Source: Actinoallomurus bryophytorum (GTDB lineage: Bacteria; Actinomycetota; Actinomycetes; Streptosporangiales; Streptosporangiaceae). From it: 64,000 nt of DNA. The stretch spans positions 496,001-560,000 of the forward strand of contig NZ_VFOZ01000002.1 of assembly GCF_006716425.1 (NCBI RefSeq), written 5' to 3'. Below the pieces are notes generated by a model, which searched no databases, was not told the DNA's origin, and saw only the letters and a program-made list of their open reading frames with translations. The position numbers and the translations under genes are program-made. This document shows, in pieces, positions 12,191-21,368 of the stretch. How positions within the stretch are numbered: position 1 is the stretch's first letter; every line of letters begins with the position of its first letter.

Positions 12191-12675
12191 CCGAGGTGCC
12201 ACTGCTGGACGGTCCGGTCCGGTCCGGTCCGGTCCGGATCCGCGGAGCGCTGGAGCTGGAGCGCACCACGGTGGGGGTGCGACCCCGCCGTCCGGCCGCG
12301 CTGGGTGCACCACGGGAGTTCGATCAGCCACTGCTGTGAGGCCGAGGGCCCACTGGGCACCTGGCCGGTGGTGGCCGCCCGGCTGGCCGGTGCGGATCTG
12401 CTCAACCTCGGGCTGGCCGGTAACGCCATGGTCGACCACTTCACCGCACGGACGATCCGGGACCGGCCGGCCGACCTGATCAGCCTCAAGCTCGGCATCA
12501 ACGTGGTCAACGGGGACACCCTGCGGCCACGCACCTCCACTATCTCGACGGCCCCGGACTCTTCGGGTCCATCGATCTCCCTGACGGCCTGCACCCCGAC
12601 GCCGCCGGCTACCGGCGGATGGGTGAGCGCTTCGCGCCTGTGCTCGGCGCCCATCTCCGGTCCGGCACGGCATGA
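12187..12675 (+). pseudogene. Decayed SGNH/GDSL-type hydrolase (probable carbohydrate esterase)
   Basis: Three pieces in shifting frames fit one SGNH-hydrolase-like protein. The first (GTG at 12187) reads like an N-terminal beta domain (GALELERTTVGVRP). The second, in another frame from about 12301, carries the nucleophile-block motif WVHHGSSISHC and then DLISLKLGINV. The third, from about 12540, carries the C-terminal catalytic block DGLHPDAAGYRRMGERF. Compared with an intact family member the central region is largely missing and at least two frame changes are present, so no active enzyme is expected. The start overlaps the GH10 stop, so the ancestor was the last gene of the xylan operon, plausibly an acetyl-xylan esterase. 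Its position and family fit are inference. Confidence 0.8.
12211..12235. repeat. Five tandem GGTCC pentamers
   Basis: GGTCC repeated five times without interruption inside the decayed esterase. A 5-bp unit in coding DNA can shift the frame when copies are gained or lost. Confidence 0.9.
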
Positions 12676-12790
12676 CCGGCTCAGCCGGTGCCCGGACCGG
12701 TGAAGGAGTCCGCGGCATCCCCACCACGCCCAACGTCACGGCGGCGGTCGACGCCTGCCGCCGCAGGCCGCGCCCGAAACGGAAGGCTGG

Positions 12791-13603
12791 TCAGGCGCCG
12801 TCGAGGCGGGCGACGCCGCCGAGGAGCCAGTCGGTCTGCGGGCCCTTGACACCGTACTCGGGCCGCCACTGCCAGGGACGGGTGATTCCGGGGTCGGTCA
12901 GCTCGAAGCCGTCGAAGAGACCGGTGATCTCCTGCCGTGGGCGGAACACGATCGGGCTCGTGGCGTTCTTGTAGACGTCGACGACCTGATCGACCTCGCC
13001 GGCGTCCGGCCCGTCCGTGGTGAGGTGGGACAGCGCGAGGTAGGAGCCCGGCGCCAGACGCTTGCGGAAGGCAGCGAGGATGCCGGCCGGATCCTCACTG
13101 TCGCGGATGAAATGGAAGATCGCCATGAACAGCACTGCCACCGGCTGGGAGAAGTCGATCAGCGCACCCAGGTCGACGTTGTCCAGGATCGCGGCCGGAT
13201 CGCGTATGTCGGCCGTGATCACGGTGGTGGTGGCGTTGGTCGCCAGCAGGGCGCGGCCGTGGGCGAGCACGATCGGGTCGTTGTCGACGTAGACGACGCG
13301 AGCCTCGGGCTCGAGGTCCTGAGCGATCTCGTGCACGTTTCCCTGCGTCGGCAGACCCGTGCCGAGGTCGATGAACTGCTTGATCCCCGACTCGGTCAGA
13401 TAACGGACGGTGCGCTGCAGGAACCGGCGGTTCTCCCACACGATGTCATGGGTCATCACGTCACCGAGGGCGGCGTTGACCTTGGCACCGGCCTCGCGAT
13501 CGGCCGGGAAGTTGTCCTTGCCTCCGAGGAAGAAGTCATACATCCGCGCTGGTGAGGGCTTAGAGACGTCGAACGAAGGGATCTCGTCGTTGCCAGTGCT
13601 CAT
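12791..13603 (-). CDS. DUF574-type S-adenosylmethionine-dependent methyltransferase
   Basis: A 270-residue member of the actinomycete-expanded Methyltransf_19/DUF574 family. Features seen are the N-terminal signature SPARMYDFFLGGKDNF (about 17-32), the SAM-binding loop FIDLGTGLPTQGNVHE (about 77-92), an acidic strand VVYVDNDP and a C-terminal LDGA end. The substrate is unknown for nearly all members, and no partner gene here identifies it. It stands alone, on the strand opposite the xylan operon, and converges on the decayed esterase. Confidence 0.9.
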   Translation of the reverse strand: MSTGNDEIPSFDVSKPSPARMYDFFLGGKDNFPADREAGAKVNAALGDVMTHDIVWENRRFLQRTVRYLTESGIKQFIDLGTGLPTQGNVHEIAQDLEPEARVVYVDNDPIVLAHGRALLATNATTTVITADIRDPAAILDNVDLGALIDFSQPVAVLFMAIFHFIRDSEDPAGILAAFRKRLAPGSYLALSHLTTDGPDAGEVDQVVDVYKNATSPIVFRPRQEITGLFDGFELTDPGITRPWQWRPEYGVKGPQTDWLLGGVARLDGA

Positions 13604-13747
13604 CGATACCTCAGTAGATATTCGCCGGAATAGCCATCTCCGCGCGTTTTGTTGTCCGAGACCACAAAACTCCGGATCATCCTAACCGCTCTGGACCGTG
13701 CCGCAGGAGCGAAGATTCTCGCCCGGGAGCTTCACGAAGGCCTCATG

Positions 13748-15553
13748 TCACGGCTCGATCGCGCTGAGTCGGTGCAGCCGGAGCACGAGTCGCAGTTCCA
13801 GATCGTTCTCGTGGCGCCAGTTCGGGCCGAGGATGTCGCCGACGCGATCCAGCCGCTTGAGCAGCGTATTGACGTGCACGTGCAGAGCCCGAGCGGTCGC
13901 CGCGACATTGGCGCGGTGGTCGTAGTAGGCGCCGAGGGTGTCGACGAGATCGGTGCCACGTCGCCGGTCGTAGTCGAGAAGCGGGCCCAGGGAATCGGAG
14001 ATGAAACGGTCGAGCTCGTGGACCCGTCCGGTGTCGAAGATCATGGCGTAGAGCGCGTACCGACCCGTCGTGGCGCCGAGGTCGGTGTGTCCGATCGCTC
14101 GCATCACGGCGGCACAGCGACCGGCCAGGGAGAAAGCGCGTGACCAGTCGTGATCGACCACCCGTTCTCCGGCGACCACGACAGGGCCGCCCACCGTACG
14201 ACGCAGTCGATGGTGGACCTCGCCGACGGCCTGGTCGTCGTCGGCGCTGTGGAGGATCATCGTGGCCCTGCCCAGATGTTCACCGGCCAGTCCGGAGCGG
14301 TCCCGGGCGATGTCGTGCAGGTGGCGCGCGAGCTCGGTCGACGACACCGTGGAGGAGTCCGCGACGAGGACCAGGTCCAGGCGGTCTGAGTCGATGTTGC
14401 GGGCCCGGGTGCGGGCGCGCTGGGCCGGGCTGATCCCGGGGCTGCCGAGCATGAGCTCGGTCAGGAGCTCTCCGCTCAGTCGCTCGCCGGCCTCGGCGAC
14501 GGCCCGCTCCTTGAGGACGAGCAGCCCCAGGATGTGAGTGGCCCACTCGAGGGTTCGCAAGTCGATGTCGTGCGAGGCGTCGTGGTCGGCGACCGCCTCT
14601 CGGCTCCACGCGAGTGCGCCGAGGTCACCATCGCCTGCCTGGATCGAAGCCACACTGCAGGCGACTCCGGCGGCGTCGACCGTGGTCGTACAGCGGCCCG
14701 GCCGGTGTGCGTTCCTGACCGCATCGGCCAGATCTATCTCCGATGGAGTCCGGCACGGACTGGACGCCGAGTCTCGGCTGACCAGAGCGGCACCGGCCCG
14801 GTCGAGGAAGGTGACGCTTCCACCCAGTCGATCGGCGAGAAGCTGCGTGACATCGCCTGGTGTCCCGCCCGCCAGCACGACCCCGGTCAAGGCTTCGTGG
14901 ATCGCCTGCGCCCGCTCCACGACGGCCATGTGTTCCTCGATCTTCCGGTACGCGATCCGCAGCTCCTGCAGGGCGGTCCGGCTCTCCTCATAAAGACGGG
15001 CATTGTCGAGGGCGACCGCGGCATGATCGGCGAATGCGCTCAGCAGCGCGATCTCATCGGCGTGGAAGGATCGCTCGGCGCGGTCCGCGACGAACAGGGC
15101 GCCCACCGCTTCACCTCGTATGACCAGTGGCACCCCGAGAAGCGCGACGAGTGCCTCGGTCGCGGCCAGGCGGTCGAAGTCCGGATCGTGGTCGATAAGG
15201 GGCGCGGCGAAGTAGTTGCGCACCCAGTACGGGCTCTGGGATGCCAGCACCTTGCCGCCCACCCCTATCTCGGCCGGTACGGACGCCGCGAGGAAAGAGG
15301 CGGAGATCGTCCCCTCTGACGCTCTGGCCGACAGTCTGCCGTCCGCGCCGATCAGCGAAAGGTAGGTGAAGTCCGTGCCGATCAGATCGTGGGCGTTACG
15401 GACGATCGACTGCAGTACGTCGTCGAGCTCGCCCAGCGCGGTGAGCGACCTGGCGGTGGCGTACAACGACGCGAGTTCGCGCTGTCGGCGTACAAGCGAG
15501 TGCTCCGCCTCGCCATCGAGGTCGCCGGCCACAGTGCCGTCCATTCTCAGCAT
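13748..15553 (-). CDS. GAF-domain PucR-type transcriptional regulator
   Basis: A 601-residue regulator. An N-terminal GAF sensor domain spans about 20-195 (motifs LGVPLVIRGEAVGALFVADR and SAFADHAAVALDNARLYEE). A middle region covers about 215-530, and a PucR/CdaR C-terminal helix-turn-helix lies at about 540-598 (AATARALHVHVNTLLKRLDRV). PucR-type regulators usually activate nearby catabolic genes in response to a small molecule. This one is divergent from the acyl-CoA ligase/cupin pair across about 160 bp, so those genes are the likely targets. The GAF ligand is not known. Confidence 0.9.
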   Translation of the reverse strand: MLRMDGTVAGDLDGEAEHSLVRRQRELASLYATARSLTALGELDDVLQSIVRNAHDLIGTDFTYLSLIGADGRLSARASEGTISASFLAASVPAEIGVGGKVLASQSPYWVRNYFAAPLIDHDPDFDRLAATEALVALLGVPLVIRGEAVGALFVADRAERSFHADEIALLSAFADHAAVALDNARLYEESRTALQELRIAYRKIEEHMAVVERAQAIHEALTGVVLAGGTPGDVTQLLADRLGGSVTFLDRAGAALVSRDSASSPCRTPSEIDLADAVRNAHRPGRCTTTVDAAGVACSVASIQAGDGDLGALAWSREAVADHDASHDIDLRTLEWATHILGLLVLKERAVAEAGERLSGELLTELMLGSPGISPAQRARTRARNIDSDRLDLVLVADSSTVSSTELARHLHDIARDRSGLAGEHLGRATMILHSADDDQAVGEVHHRLRRTVGGPVVVAGERVVDHDWSRAFSLAGRCAAVMRAIGHTDLGATTGRYALYAMIFDTGRVHELDRFISDSLGPLLDYDRRRGTDLVDTLGAYYDHRANVAATARALHVHVNTLLKRLDRVGDILGPNWRHENDLELRLVLRLHRLSAIEP

Positions 15554-15712
15554 CGGGTGGAAGAAAGACCTACCGAATCGGCGCTAGATGTGGACGATAC
15601 CTACCTCAGCCGCAGATTGACAGCGCCCTAACATGACCGCCATCACCTGCCTGCGCTATCGCCATTCCTGCCGGCGGTCGCCGGCGTATCCGAGAGAGAA
15701 GGTGCTCCACGG

Positions 15713-17341
15713 ATGCTCGGGTTGATGCAGGACCGTCCGCTGTCATTGCCGCACGTCTTCCGGCGGGTCGAACGCTACTTCAGGCACAAGACCGTGGTGT
15801 CAGGCCGCGTCGGCGGCGAGACGACCATGACATGGGCCGAGGTCTGTACGCGGGTGCGGCGCCTGACCACCGTCCTCGACGAGCTCGGCGTACCCGCCGA
15901 CGCCCGGGTGGGCACATTCGCGTGGAACAGCCACCGGCACGTCGAGCTGTATCTGGCGGTGCCCTGCACCGGGCGGGTGCTGCACACCATCAACCACCGG
16001 CTCTTCGGCGAGCAGATCACCTATATCGTCAACGACGCCGCCGACGACGTGTTGTTCATCGACCGCTCCATCCTGCCTGCCGTCTGGCCCCTGGTCGACT
16101 CCTTCACCACCGTGCGCGCGGTGCTGGTCATGGACGACGGAAGCGACGCCGAGATCCCCGACGACGCCCGCATCCTCGACTACGAAGGCCGTCTCGGCCG
16201 GGCCGAGGACACGGAGCGGGAGTTCACCGTCACCGACGAGAACACCGCCGCCGCGCTGTGCTACACCTCGGGCACCACCGGCAATCCCAAGGGTGTGCTC
16301 TACAGCCACCGCTCCGTGGTCCTGCACGCCGCCCTGTTGCTGATGGTCGATACCTTCGGCATCAACGAACGCGACGTGATCATGCCGATCGTGCCGATGT
16401 TCCACGTCAACGCCTGGGGCCTGCCGTACAGCGCCATGCTCTGCGGGGCCGACCTCGTGCTCCCCGGACCGGCGATGACCCCACGGGAACTGGCGGGAAT
16501 GCTCGCCCGCCACAAGGTCACTTTCGGCGCCGCGGTCGCCACCGTCTGGCGCGGACTCCTGCCCTTGCTCGACCAGCACGACCTGTCAGCCGTACGCCAG
16601 ATCGTGAGCGGCGGCGGCGCGGTCGACGAGGCGCTCACCCGTGCGTACCAGGACGCCATCGGCGTGCCGCTGACCAATGCCTGGGGCATGACCGAAACCA
16701 GCCCGGTGGTCACCACCTCCCGCATCGGCACCGCGCACGACCGGTACACGCGCGAGGAGCGACGCGCACTGCTGGCCACGCCCGGGCCGGCCATCCCGCT
16801 CACCGAGGTCCGCGTCGTCGGCGACGACGGGCGCGAAGCACCCTGGGACGGCCGTACGCCCGGTGAACTGCAGGTCAGCGGCCCCACCATCGCCGCGCGC
16901 TACTTCAGTACGCAGGCCGTCGCAGACGCGGTCACCGACGATGGCTGGCTGCACACCGGTGACGTGGCCACCGTCGACGACCACGGCTACATACGCATCG
17001 TCGACCGCACCAAGGACCTCGTGAAATCGGGAGGTGAATGGATCTCCTCGGTCGAGCTGGAGAACGCCATCATGGACCACCCTGATGTCGCCGAAGCCGC
17101 CGTTATCGGCGTCGCCGATGCCAAATGGGGCGAACGACCTGTGGCCTACGTCGTCGCCCGGCCCGGGGCCACATTGACCGCCGAGACCGTACGCGATCAC
17201 GCCCGCGCCCGCGTGGCCTCCTGGTGGCTGCCCGACCAGGTGTTCTTCCTCGACGAGATACCCAAGACCGCCACCGGGAAGTTCTCCAAACAACGACTCC
17301 GGTCCCTCTACCTCACCGACACCCAGCGATCCGCGCAGTGA
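15713..17341 (+). CDS. Acyl-CoA ligase (AMP-binding, fatty-acid CoA ligase type)
   Basis: Activates a carboxylic acid to its CoA thioester through an acyl-adenylate. The 542-residue protein has the A3 phosphate-loop motif YTSGTTGNPKG at about 184-195, an A5-like NAWGMTETSP motif and an A8-like HTGDVATVDDHGYIRIVDR motif. The A10 lysine lies in KTATGKFSK near the C-terminus. These fit medium/long-chain or aromatic acyl-CoA ligases. The substrate cannot be read from sequence. It is followed after 14 bp by a cupin gene and lies divergent from the PucR regulator, which suggests an inducible catabolic unit. Confidence 0.92.
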   Translation: MLGLMQDRPLSLPHVFRRVERYFRHKTVVSGRVGGETTMTWAEVCTRVRRLTTVLDELGVPADARVGTFAWNSHRHVELYLAVPCTGRVLHTINHRLFGEQITYIVNDAADDVLFIDRSILPAVWPLVDSFTTVRAVLVMDDGSDAEIPDDARILDYEGRLGRAEDTEREFTVTDENTAAALCYTSGTTGNPKGVLYSHRSVVLHAALLLMVDTFGINERDVIMPIVPMFHVNAWGLPYSAMLCGADLVLPGPAMTPRELAGMLARHKVTFGAAVATVWRGLLPLLDQHDLSAVRQIVSGGGAVDEALTRAYQDAIGVPLTNAWGMTETSPVVTTSRIGTAHDRYTREERRALLATPGPAIPLTEVRVVGDDGREAPWDGRTPGELQVSGPTIAARYFSTQAVADAVTDDGWLHTGDVATVDDHGYIRIVDRTKDLVKSGGEWISSVELENAIMDHPDVAEAAVIGVADAKWGERPVAYVVARPGATLTAETVRDHARARVASWWLPDQVFFLDEIPKTATGKFSKQRLRSLYLTDTQRSAQ

Positions 17342-17355
17342 AGGGGCACGACGCC

Positions 17356-17883
17356 ATGACCATCGAACCCCGCCTGATCGTCACCGGCCGTGAGGCCGAC
17401 GGCACCTCCGTGTTCGTGACCGACGAACCCGCCGACCCCACCACCATCGCCGCGTTCCCCGGCACCTTCTACCTGATGTGGGGCACGGACGACGGCGGCA
17501 CCACCGTGGGCACCGAACCCCAAGAACCGAAGGTCTTCCCCTTCTTCCCCGGCCCCGGCGGCACCCGTGCCCTGTTCCTCCGCTTCGCCCCCCACTCCTC
17601 CGAACCCGCCGGTGACCCCGAGGCCATCGCCGCTGAGGGAGCCGAAAAACTCCCCGGCCTGCTCGATGTGTTCGAGCCCGACAACCCCGGCATGCACACC
17701 ACCGACAGCATCGACTACGGAATCTGTCTCGAAGGTGAACTTCACCTCGAACTCGACGACGGCAAAGAAGTCAAACTCGTCCCCGGCACCCTCGTGGTCC
17801 AGCAAGGCACCCGCCACGCATGGCACAACAAGAGCGACACACCGGCACTCATGTGCTACGTCCTCATCGGCGCCGGGCGCTAA
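17356..17883 (+). CDS. Cupin-domain protein
   Basis: A 175-residue single cupin. The beta-barrel lies at about 95-170 with YGICLEGELHLELDDG and a second half VPGTLVVQQGTRHAWHNKSD. The second motif keeps the expected His residues; in the first motif the usual metal His pair is not obvious (DSIDYGIC), so metal-dependent catalysis is uncertain. The N-terminal 90 residues are a less typical extension. Its position directly behind the acyl-CoA ligase suggests a role in the same pathway, either as a small-molecule-binding protein or as an isomerase/dioxygenase-like enzyme. The function is not known. Confidence 0.85.
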   Translation: MTIEPRLIVTGREADGTSVFVTDEPADPTTIAAFPGTFYLMWGTDDGGTTVGTEPQEPKVFPFFPGPGGTRALFLRFAPHSSEPAGDPEAIAAEGAEKLPGLLDVFEPDNPGMHTTDSIDYGICLEGELHLELDDGKEVKLVPGTLVVQQGTRHAWHNKSDTPALMCYVLIGAGR

Positions 17884-18109
17884 CGCCCATCGGCCCACGA
17901 CAGCCGGGGACATTCCAGCACTTGCTTCATCCAGCGCATCGTCCCAGCCGGCCTTGCCCAGCGGTCCAGGTGTCGCGTTGGTGGCCCGACCAGGCGGTGC
18001 GGGTGAAGGGCCGCGGCGGCCGCCCCGATCGTCATCACGCGCAGCCTCACTAATTCGTCGCCGCGGGCGCTCCGGAGAGCCCGGTTTCTTCTGCAGAATC
18101 TGCGGCACT

Positions 18110-18742
18110 GGTTGCGGGGCATTCCATCCAGGAATCCTCACCGTCGGCAGGGGCCCGTTGACCACGTCAGGGGACACGTCTACACCGAATTCCCTCTCAA
18201 CCGCCAGCAATACCATTTCTGCAGAGTTCCAATCATCGAAGTCATCGCTCTCATCGTGAAAGAATCCGACTTCCTACAACGCCCAATTGAGGCGACCAGG
18301 GTTCACTCCCTTCGCCGGCGCGAAGTCCCAGTCAATGTAGGTGGCCAGGATTTCCCCGTCGCGCGCATGTGTGGCCTTGGCCGTGCTGTCCAGCAGCTTC
18401 TGCACGCAGATCGCCTCAGTTCCAACAGACAGGCGGGAAAGTGTTCAACCTGAAACACCTCGTCGGCGAGGTTAGGATCGACCTCAAGCAGGAGAGTCCA
18501 ATCACCGCCGACGTGTACACGCAGGACCGGACGCCATGACCGAAGTGCTGCACCGCCTCGACCGGCATGTACTGCGGATGTGACTCCTGACCGGCAACGC
18601 CCAGCCTGACCAGCACCCCATCCAGCGGGAGGCCGCGCACGCACGTGACGCAATATTGGTCATCTGCCACACAGGAATAAACCTTCGATCGCAGGTTAGT
18701 CACCTCGCCGCTGAACTCATACTCTCTACTCGCCTGCACCAA
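18110..18742 (-). pseudogene. Broken DUF6461-like gene
   Basis: Pieces in three frames line up as one actinomycete DUF6461-like protein. Piece one starts with ATG at 18742 and contains DDQYCVTCVRGLPLDGVLVRLG. A frame change near 18530 leads to VLRVHVGGDWTLLLEVDPN. Another near 18437 leads to LSRLSVGTEAICVQ and then ARDGEILATYIDWDF. An in-frame TAG at 18274-18276 follows, after which the frame reads on sensibly as EVGFFHDE and VEREFGVDVSP up to GPLPTV. That makes two frameshifts plus one nonsense codon (most simply CAG to TAG). The function of the family is not known. The gene lies 65 bp from a dead insertion sequence. The family name rests on motif memory, so the assignment is moderately sure; the decay itself is clearer. 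Confidence 0.68.
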
Positions 18743-18807
18743 TACGGATCAGGCCACCCGGTTCCACGTGACTACCGCGCACCCTCAACATAGTTCACGA
18801 GGAAATA

Positions 18808-18835
18808 TCGGTGTGGGTGCCGAATATCGTGTCAC
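18808..18835 (+). repeat. Left terminal inverted repeat of the IS
   Basis: Begins TCGGTGTGGGTGCC; pairs with 19956-19983 with three mismatches. Confidence 0.88.
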
Positions 18836-18891
18836 AGGGGCTGATCTGGGGTTTCGCTGTGGTGGTGGCTCGGCTCCGGCAGGATCGCAGG

Positions 18892-19954
18892 ATGGCGCTG
18901 CGGTTGTTGTACTTGATCGTCTTACGGGTGTTCGGCTGGATCGCGCTGCTCGCCCGATCACGAGCGTCGAAAGACGCCGAGGTCTTGGTACTGCGTCATC
19001 AGCTCGCGGTACTCCGCCTCCAGGTCGCGACTCCTCGGCCATCGTGGGCGGACCGGGCGATCATTTCCGCGCTCGCGCGACTGCTACCGCGACACCGCCG
19101 GCACAATCTGTTCGTCACCCCACGAACGCTCTTGCGCTGGCATGCCGATCTTGTGAAGCGACGTTGGACCTACCCCAAGCGCGGGCCAGGGCGACCACCG
19201 ATCCGACCCACCATCCGAGCCCTGGTGCTGCGGCTGGCCGCCGAGACCCGGCCTGGGGGTACCGGCACATCGCCGGGCAGATCGCCAGCCTGGGCCGGAA
19301 GGTATCTCCGGCCACCGTTTGAGCGATCTTGAAGAAGGCCGGCTTCGATCCAGCGCCCCGGCGCAGCGACCCGACCTGGGCTCAGTTCCTCAAAGCCCAA
19401 GCATCCGGAATCTTGGCTTGTGACTTCTTCAGCGCCGAGACCGTCATGCTCGCGTGGATGTACTGCTTCGCCGTGGAAGAGCACGCCACGCGGCGGGTCC
19501 ACATCTTGGGTGTCACGGCGCATCCAACCGCCGGCTGGGTCGCCCAGCAAGCCCGCAACCTGATACTCGACCTGGGTGATCGGGCCGGCGACTTCCGATC
19601 TTGATCAGGGACCGGGACAGCAAGTTCACCCGGCTGTTCGATGAGGTGTTCACGACCGAGGGCATCCGCGTGGTGCTCACCGCACCGCAGGCCCCTCGGA
19701 TGAACGCGATCATGGAACGGCGGGTTGGCAGCGTACGCCGCGAACTTCTTGGCCGGATACTCATCATGAACGAACGCCACCTGCGCACGGTCCTCGCCGA
19801 GTACGAAACCTACTTCAATGAACATCGCCCGCACCGGGCCCTGAACCAGGCCAGCCCGCTGCAAGCGCTGCCCGATCCGGTCGACGCCGACATCAAGGTC
19901 ACCCGACGGGACTGACTCGGCGGCCTCTTACCCGAATACGCCCAGGTCGCATGA
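18892..19954 (+). pseudogene. Inactivated DDE transposase (integrase core)
   Basis: The frame opens with MALRLLYLIVL and a helix-turn-helix region (LVLRHQLAVLR). It breaks near 19253 at a run of five G, continues in a second frame (GYRHIAGQIASLGRK) and meets a TGA at 19321-19323 where relatives usually have Trp. It then reads on as [19 protein letters not shown] (first catalytic Asp) and [15 protein letters not shown] second shift near 19600 leads to IRDRDSKF (second Asp) and MNAIMER (catalytic Glu). A TGA at 19913-19915 appears to replace an Arg codon before a final LGGLLPEYAQVA. With so many lesions, programmed frameshifting is unlikely and the element is dead in cis. Confidence 0.85.
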
Positions 19955-19955
19955 G

Positions 19956-19983
19956 GTGACGCAATATTTGGCACCCACACCGA
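19956..19983 (-). repeat. Right terminal inverted repeat of the IS
   Basis: Ends GGCACCCACACCGA on the plus strand, the exact reverse complement of the outer 14 bases of the left end. Confidence 0.88.
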
Positions 19984-20138
19984 CGCTATGGCTAACGGTT
20001 AGCTCTCAGCACCAACTCAGCACGGGGCCGGGCAGCAACGGGAAACGATCAGGACTGACGGGCATTCGCCGATGGCCGTGTGACCCGCCTTCAACCCAAG
20101 AGGTGGCCATCCGACGATGCCTCTGACCTGCGAAAAGG

Positions 20139-21368
20139 CTACCGGACCGGCAGTCCGGTGATCGTGCGGCCGATGACGAGGCGCTGGATCTCCGACGTGC
20201 CCTCGAAGATGGTGAAGATCTTGCTGTCGCGGTGCCAGCGTTCGACCGGATAGTCGCGGGTGTAGCCGTTGCCGCCCAAAACCTGGATGGCGTCCTCGGT
20301 CACCTTCACGGCCGTCTCGCCGGCGTGGAGTTTGGCCATGGAGCCCTCCGCGCTTTCGAAGTCCTTGCCGTTGCGCGCCATCCATGCCGCGCGCCAGACC
20401 AGGAGGCGTGCCGCGTCGACCGACATCTTCATGTCGGCCAGTTTGAACGCGACCGCCTGGAAGTCGCCGATCTTGCGGCCGAACTGCTCGCGTTCGCGGG
20501 CGTAGTCGAGGGCGTACTCGTACGCGGCGCGGGCGATGCCCACGGCCATGGCGCCTACCACCGGGCGGGACGCCTCGAAGGTTCGCATCGCGGCCTGGCC
20601 CGCGGAGCGCTTGCCCTCGCGGGCCCGGGCCAGTCGCTCGTCCAGTTTCTCCTTGCCGCCGACCAGGCACGCGCCCGGGACGCGTACGCCGTCCAGGATC
20701 ACCTCGGCGGTGTGGGACGCGCGGATTCCGTGCTTCTTGAACTTCTGGCCCTGGGAGAGGCCGGGCGTGCCCGGGGGGACGATGAAGTTCGCCTGGCCGC
20801 GGGAGCCCAGGGAGGAGTCGACCGAGGCGACGACCACGTGCACGTTCGCGATCCCGCCGTTCGTGGCCCATGTCTTGGTGCCGTTCAGGACCCATTCGTC
20901 CTTGGCCTCGTCGTAGGAGGCGCGGGTACGGATCGCCGAGACGTCCGAGCCCGCGTCCGGCTCCGAGGCGCAGAACGCGCCGAGCTTGACGTCATCGGCG
21001 GTGCCGAACATCTGCGGGACCCACTCCCCCGTCTGCTCGGGCGTACCGGTCGCGGCCACCGAGACGGCGGCCAGGCCGGAGCCCACCAGTGACAGGCCGA
21101 TCCCCGCGTCACCCCAGAAGATCTCCTCGAAGGCGACCGGGATGCCCAGCCCGGAGGGCTCGAACCACTGCTGGGCGAAGAAGTCGAGCGAGTACAGGCC
21201 GATCTTGGCCGCCTCCTGGAGGATCGGCCACGGCGTCTCTTCGCGCTCGTCCCACTCCTCGCCGGCCGGCCGGATGACGTCCTTGGCGAACTCGTGCACC
21301 CATTCCTTGACCTGCTGGATGTCCTCGGGCAGTTCGAGGGAGAAGGCCGAGGCGCCGTCGTCGGACAT
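20139..21368 (-). CDS. Acyl-CoA dehydrogenase
   Basis: FAD-dependent alpha,beta-dehydrogenation of an acyl-CoA. The 409-residue protein has the normal three-part fold. The N-terminal helical part is at about 15-130, the beta domain has the signature FCASEPDAGSDVSAIRTRA (about 150-168), and the C-terminal helices end in the dehydrogenase signature QVLGGNGYTRDYPVERWHRD and FEGTSEIQR. The start MSDDGASAF was preferred over longer forms because GGAGG lies at the right distance. The acyl chain length is not evident. It is a single-gene unit; the nearest acyl-CoA ligase is 3 kb away across the dead IS. Confidence 0.93.
   Translation of the reverse strand: MSDDGASAFSLELPEDIQQVKEWVHEFAKDVIRPAGEEWDEREETPWPILQEAAKIGLYSLDFFAQQWFEPSGLGIPVAFEEIFWGDAGIGLSLVGSGLAAVSVAATGTPEQTGEWVPQMFGTADDVKLGAFCASEPDAGSDVSAIRTRASYDEAKDEWVLNGTKTWATNGGIANVHVVVASVDSSLGSRGQANFIVPPGTPGLSQGQKFKKHGIRASHTAEVILDGVRVPGACLVGGKEKLDERLARAREGKRSAGQAAMRTFEASRPVVGAMAVGIARAAYEYALDYAREREQFGRKIGDFQAVAFKLADMKMSVDAARLLVWRAAWMARNGKDFESAEGSMAKLHAGETAVKVTEDAIQVLGGNGYTRDYPVERWHRDSKIFTIFEGTSEIQRLVIGRTITGLPVR

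Larger units (their letters stand above)
18808..19983 (+). mobile_element. Degenerate insertion sequence with 28-bp terminal inverted repeats
   Basis: A 1,176-bp element bounded by inverted repeats that match at 25 of 28 positions. It holds one transposase gene of the DDE integrase-core kind (IS3/IS481-like), disrupted at several points. No obvious target-site duplication flanks it, which fits an old insertion. Confidence 0.85.

Noticed and set aside
18892-19954. Programmed frameshift as an explanation for the split transposase
   Set aside because: There are two shifts plus at least one in-frame stop in conserved sequence, more than a single programmed shift explains.
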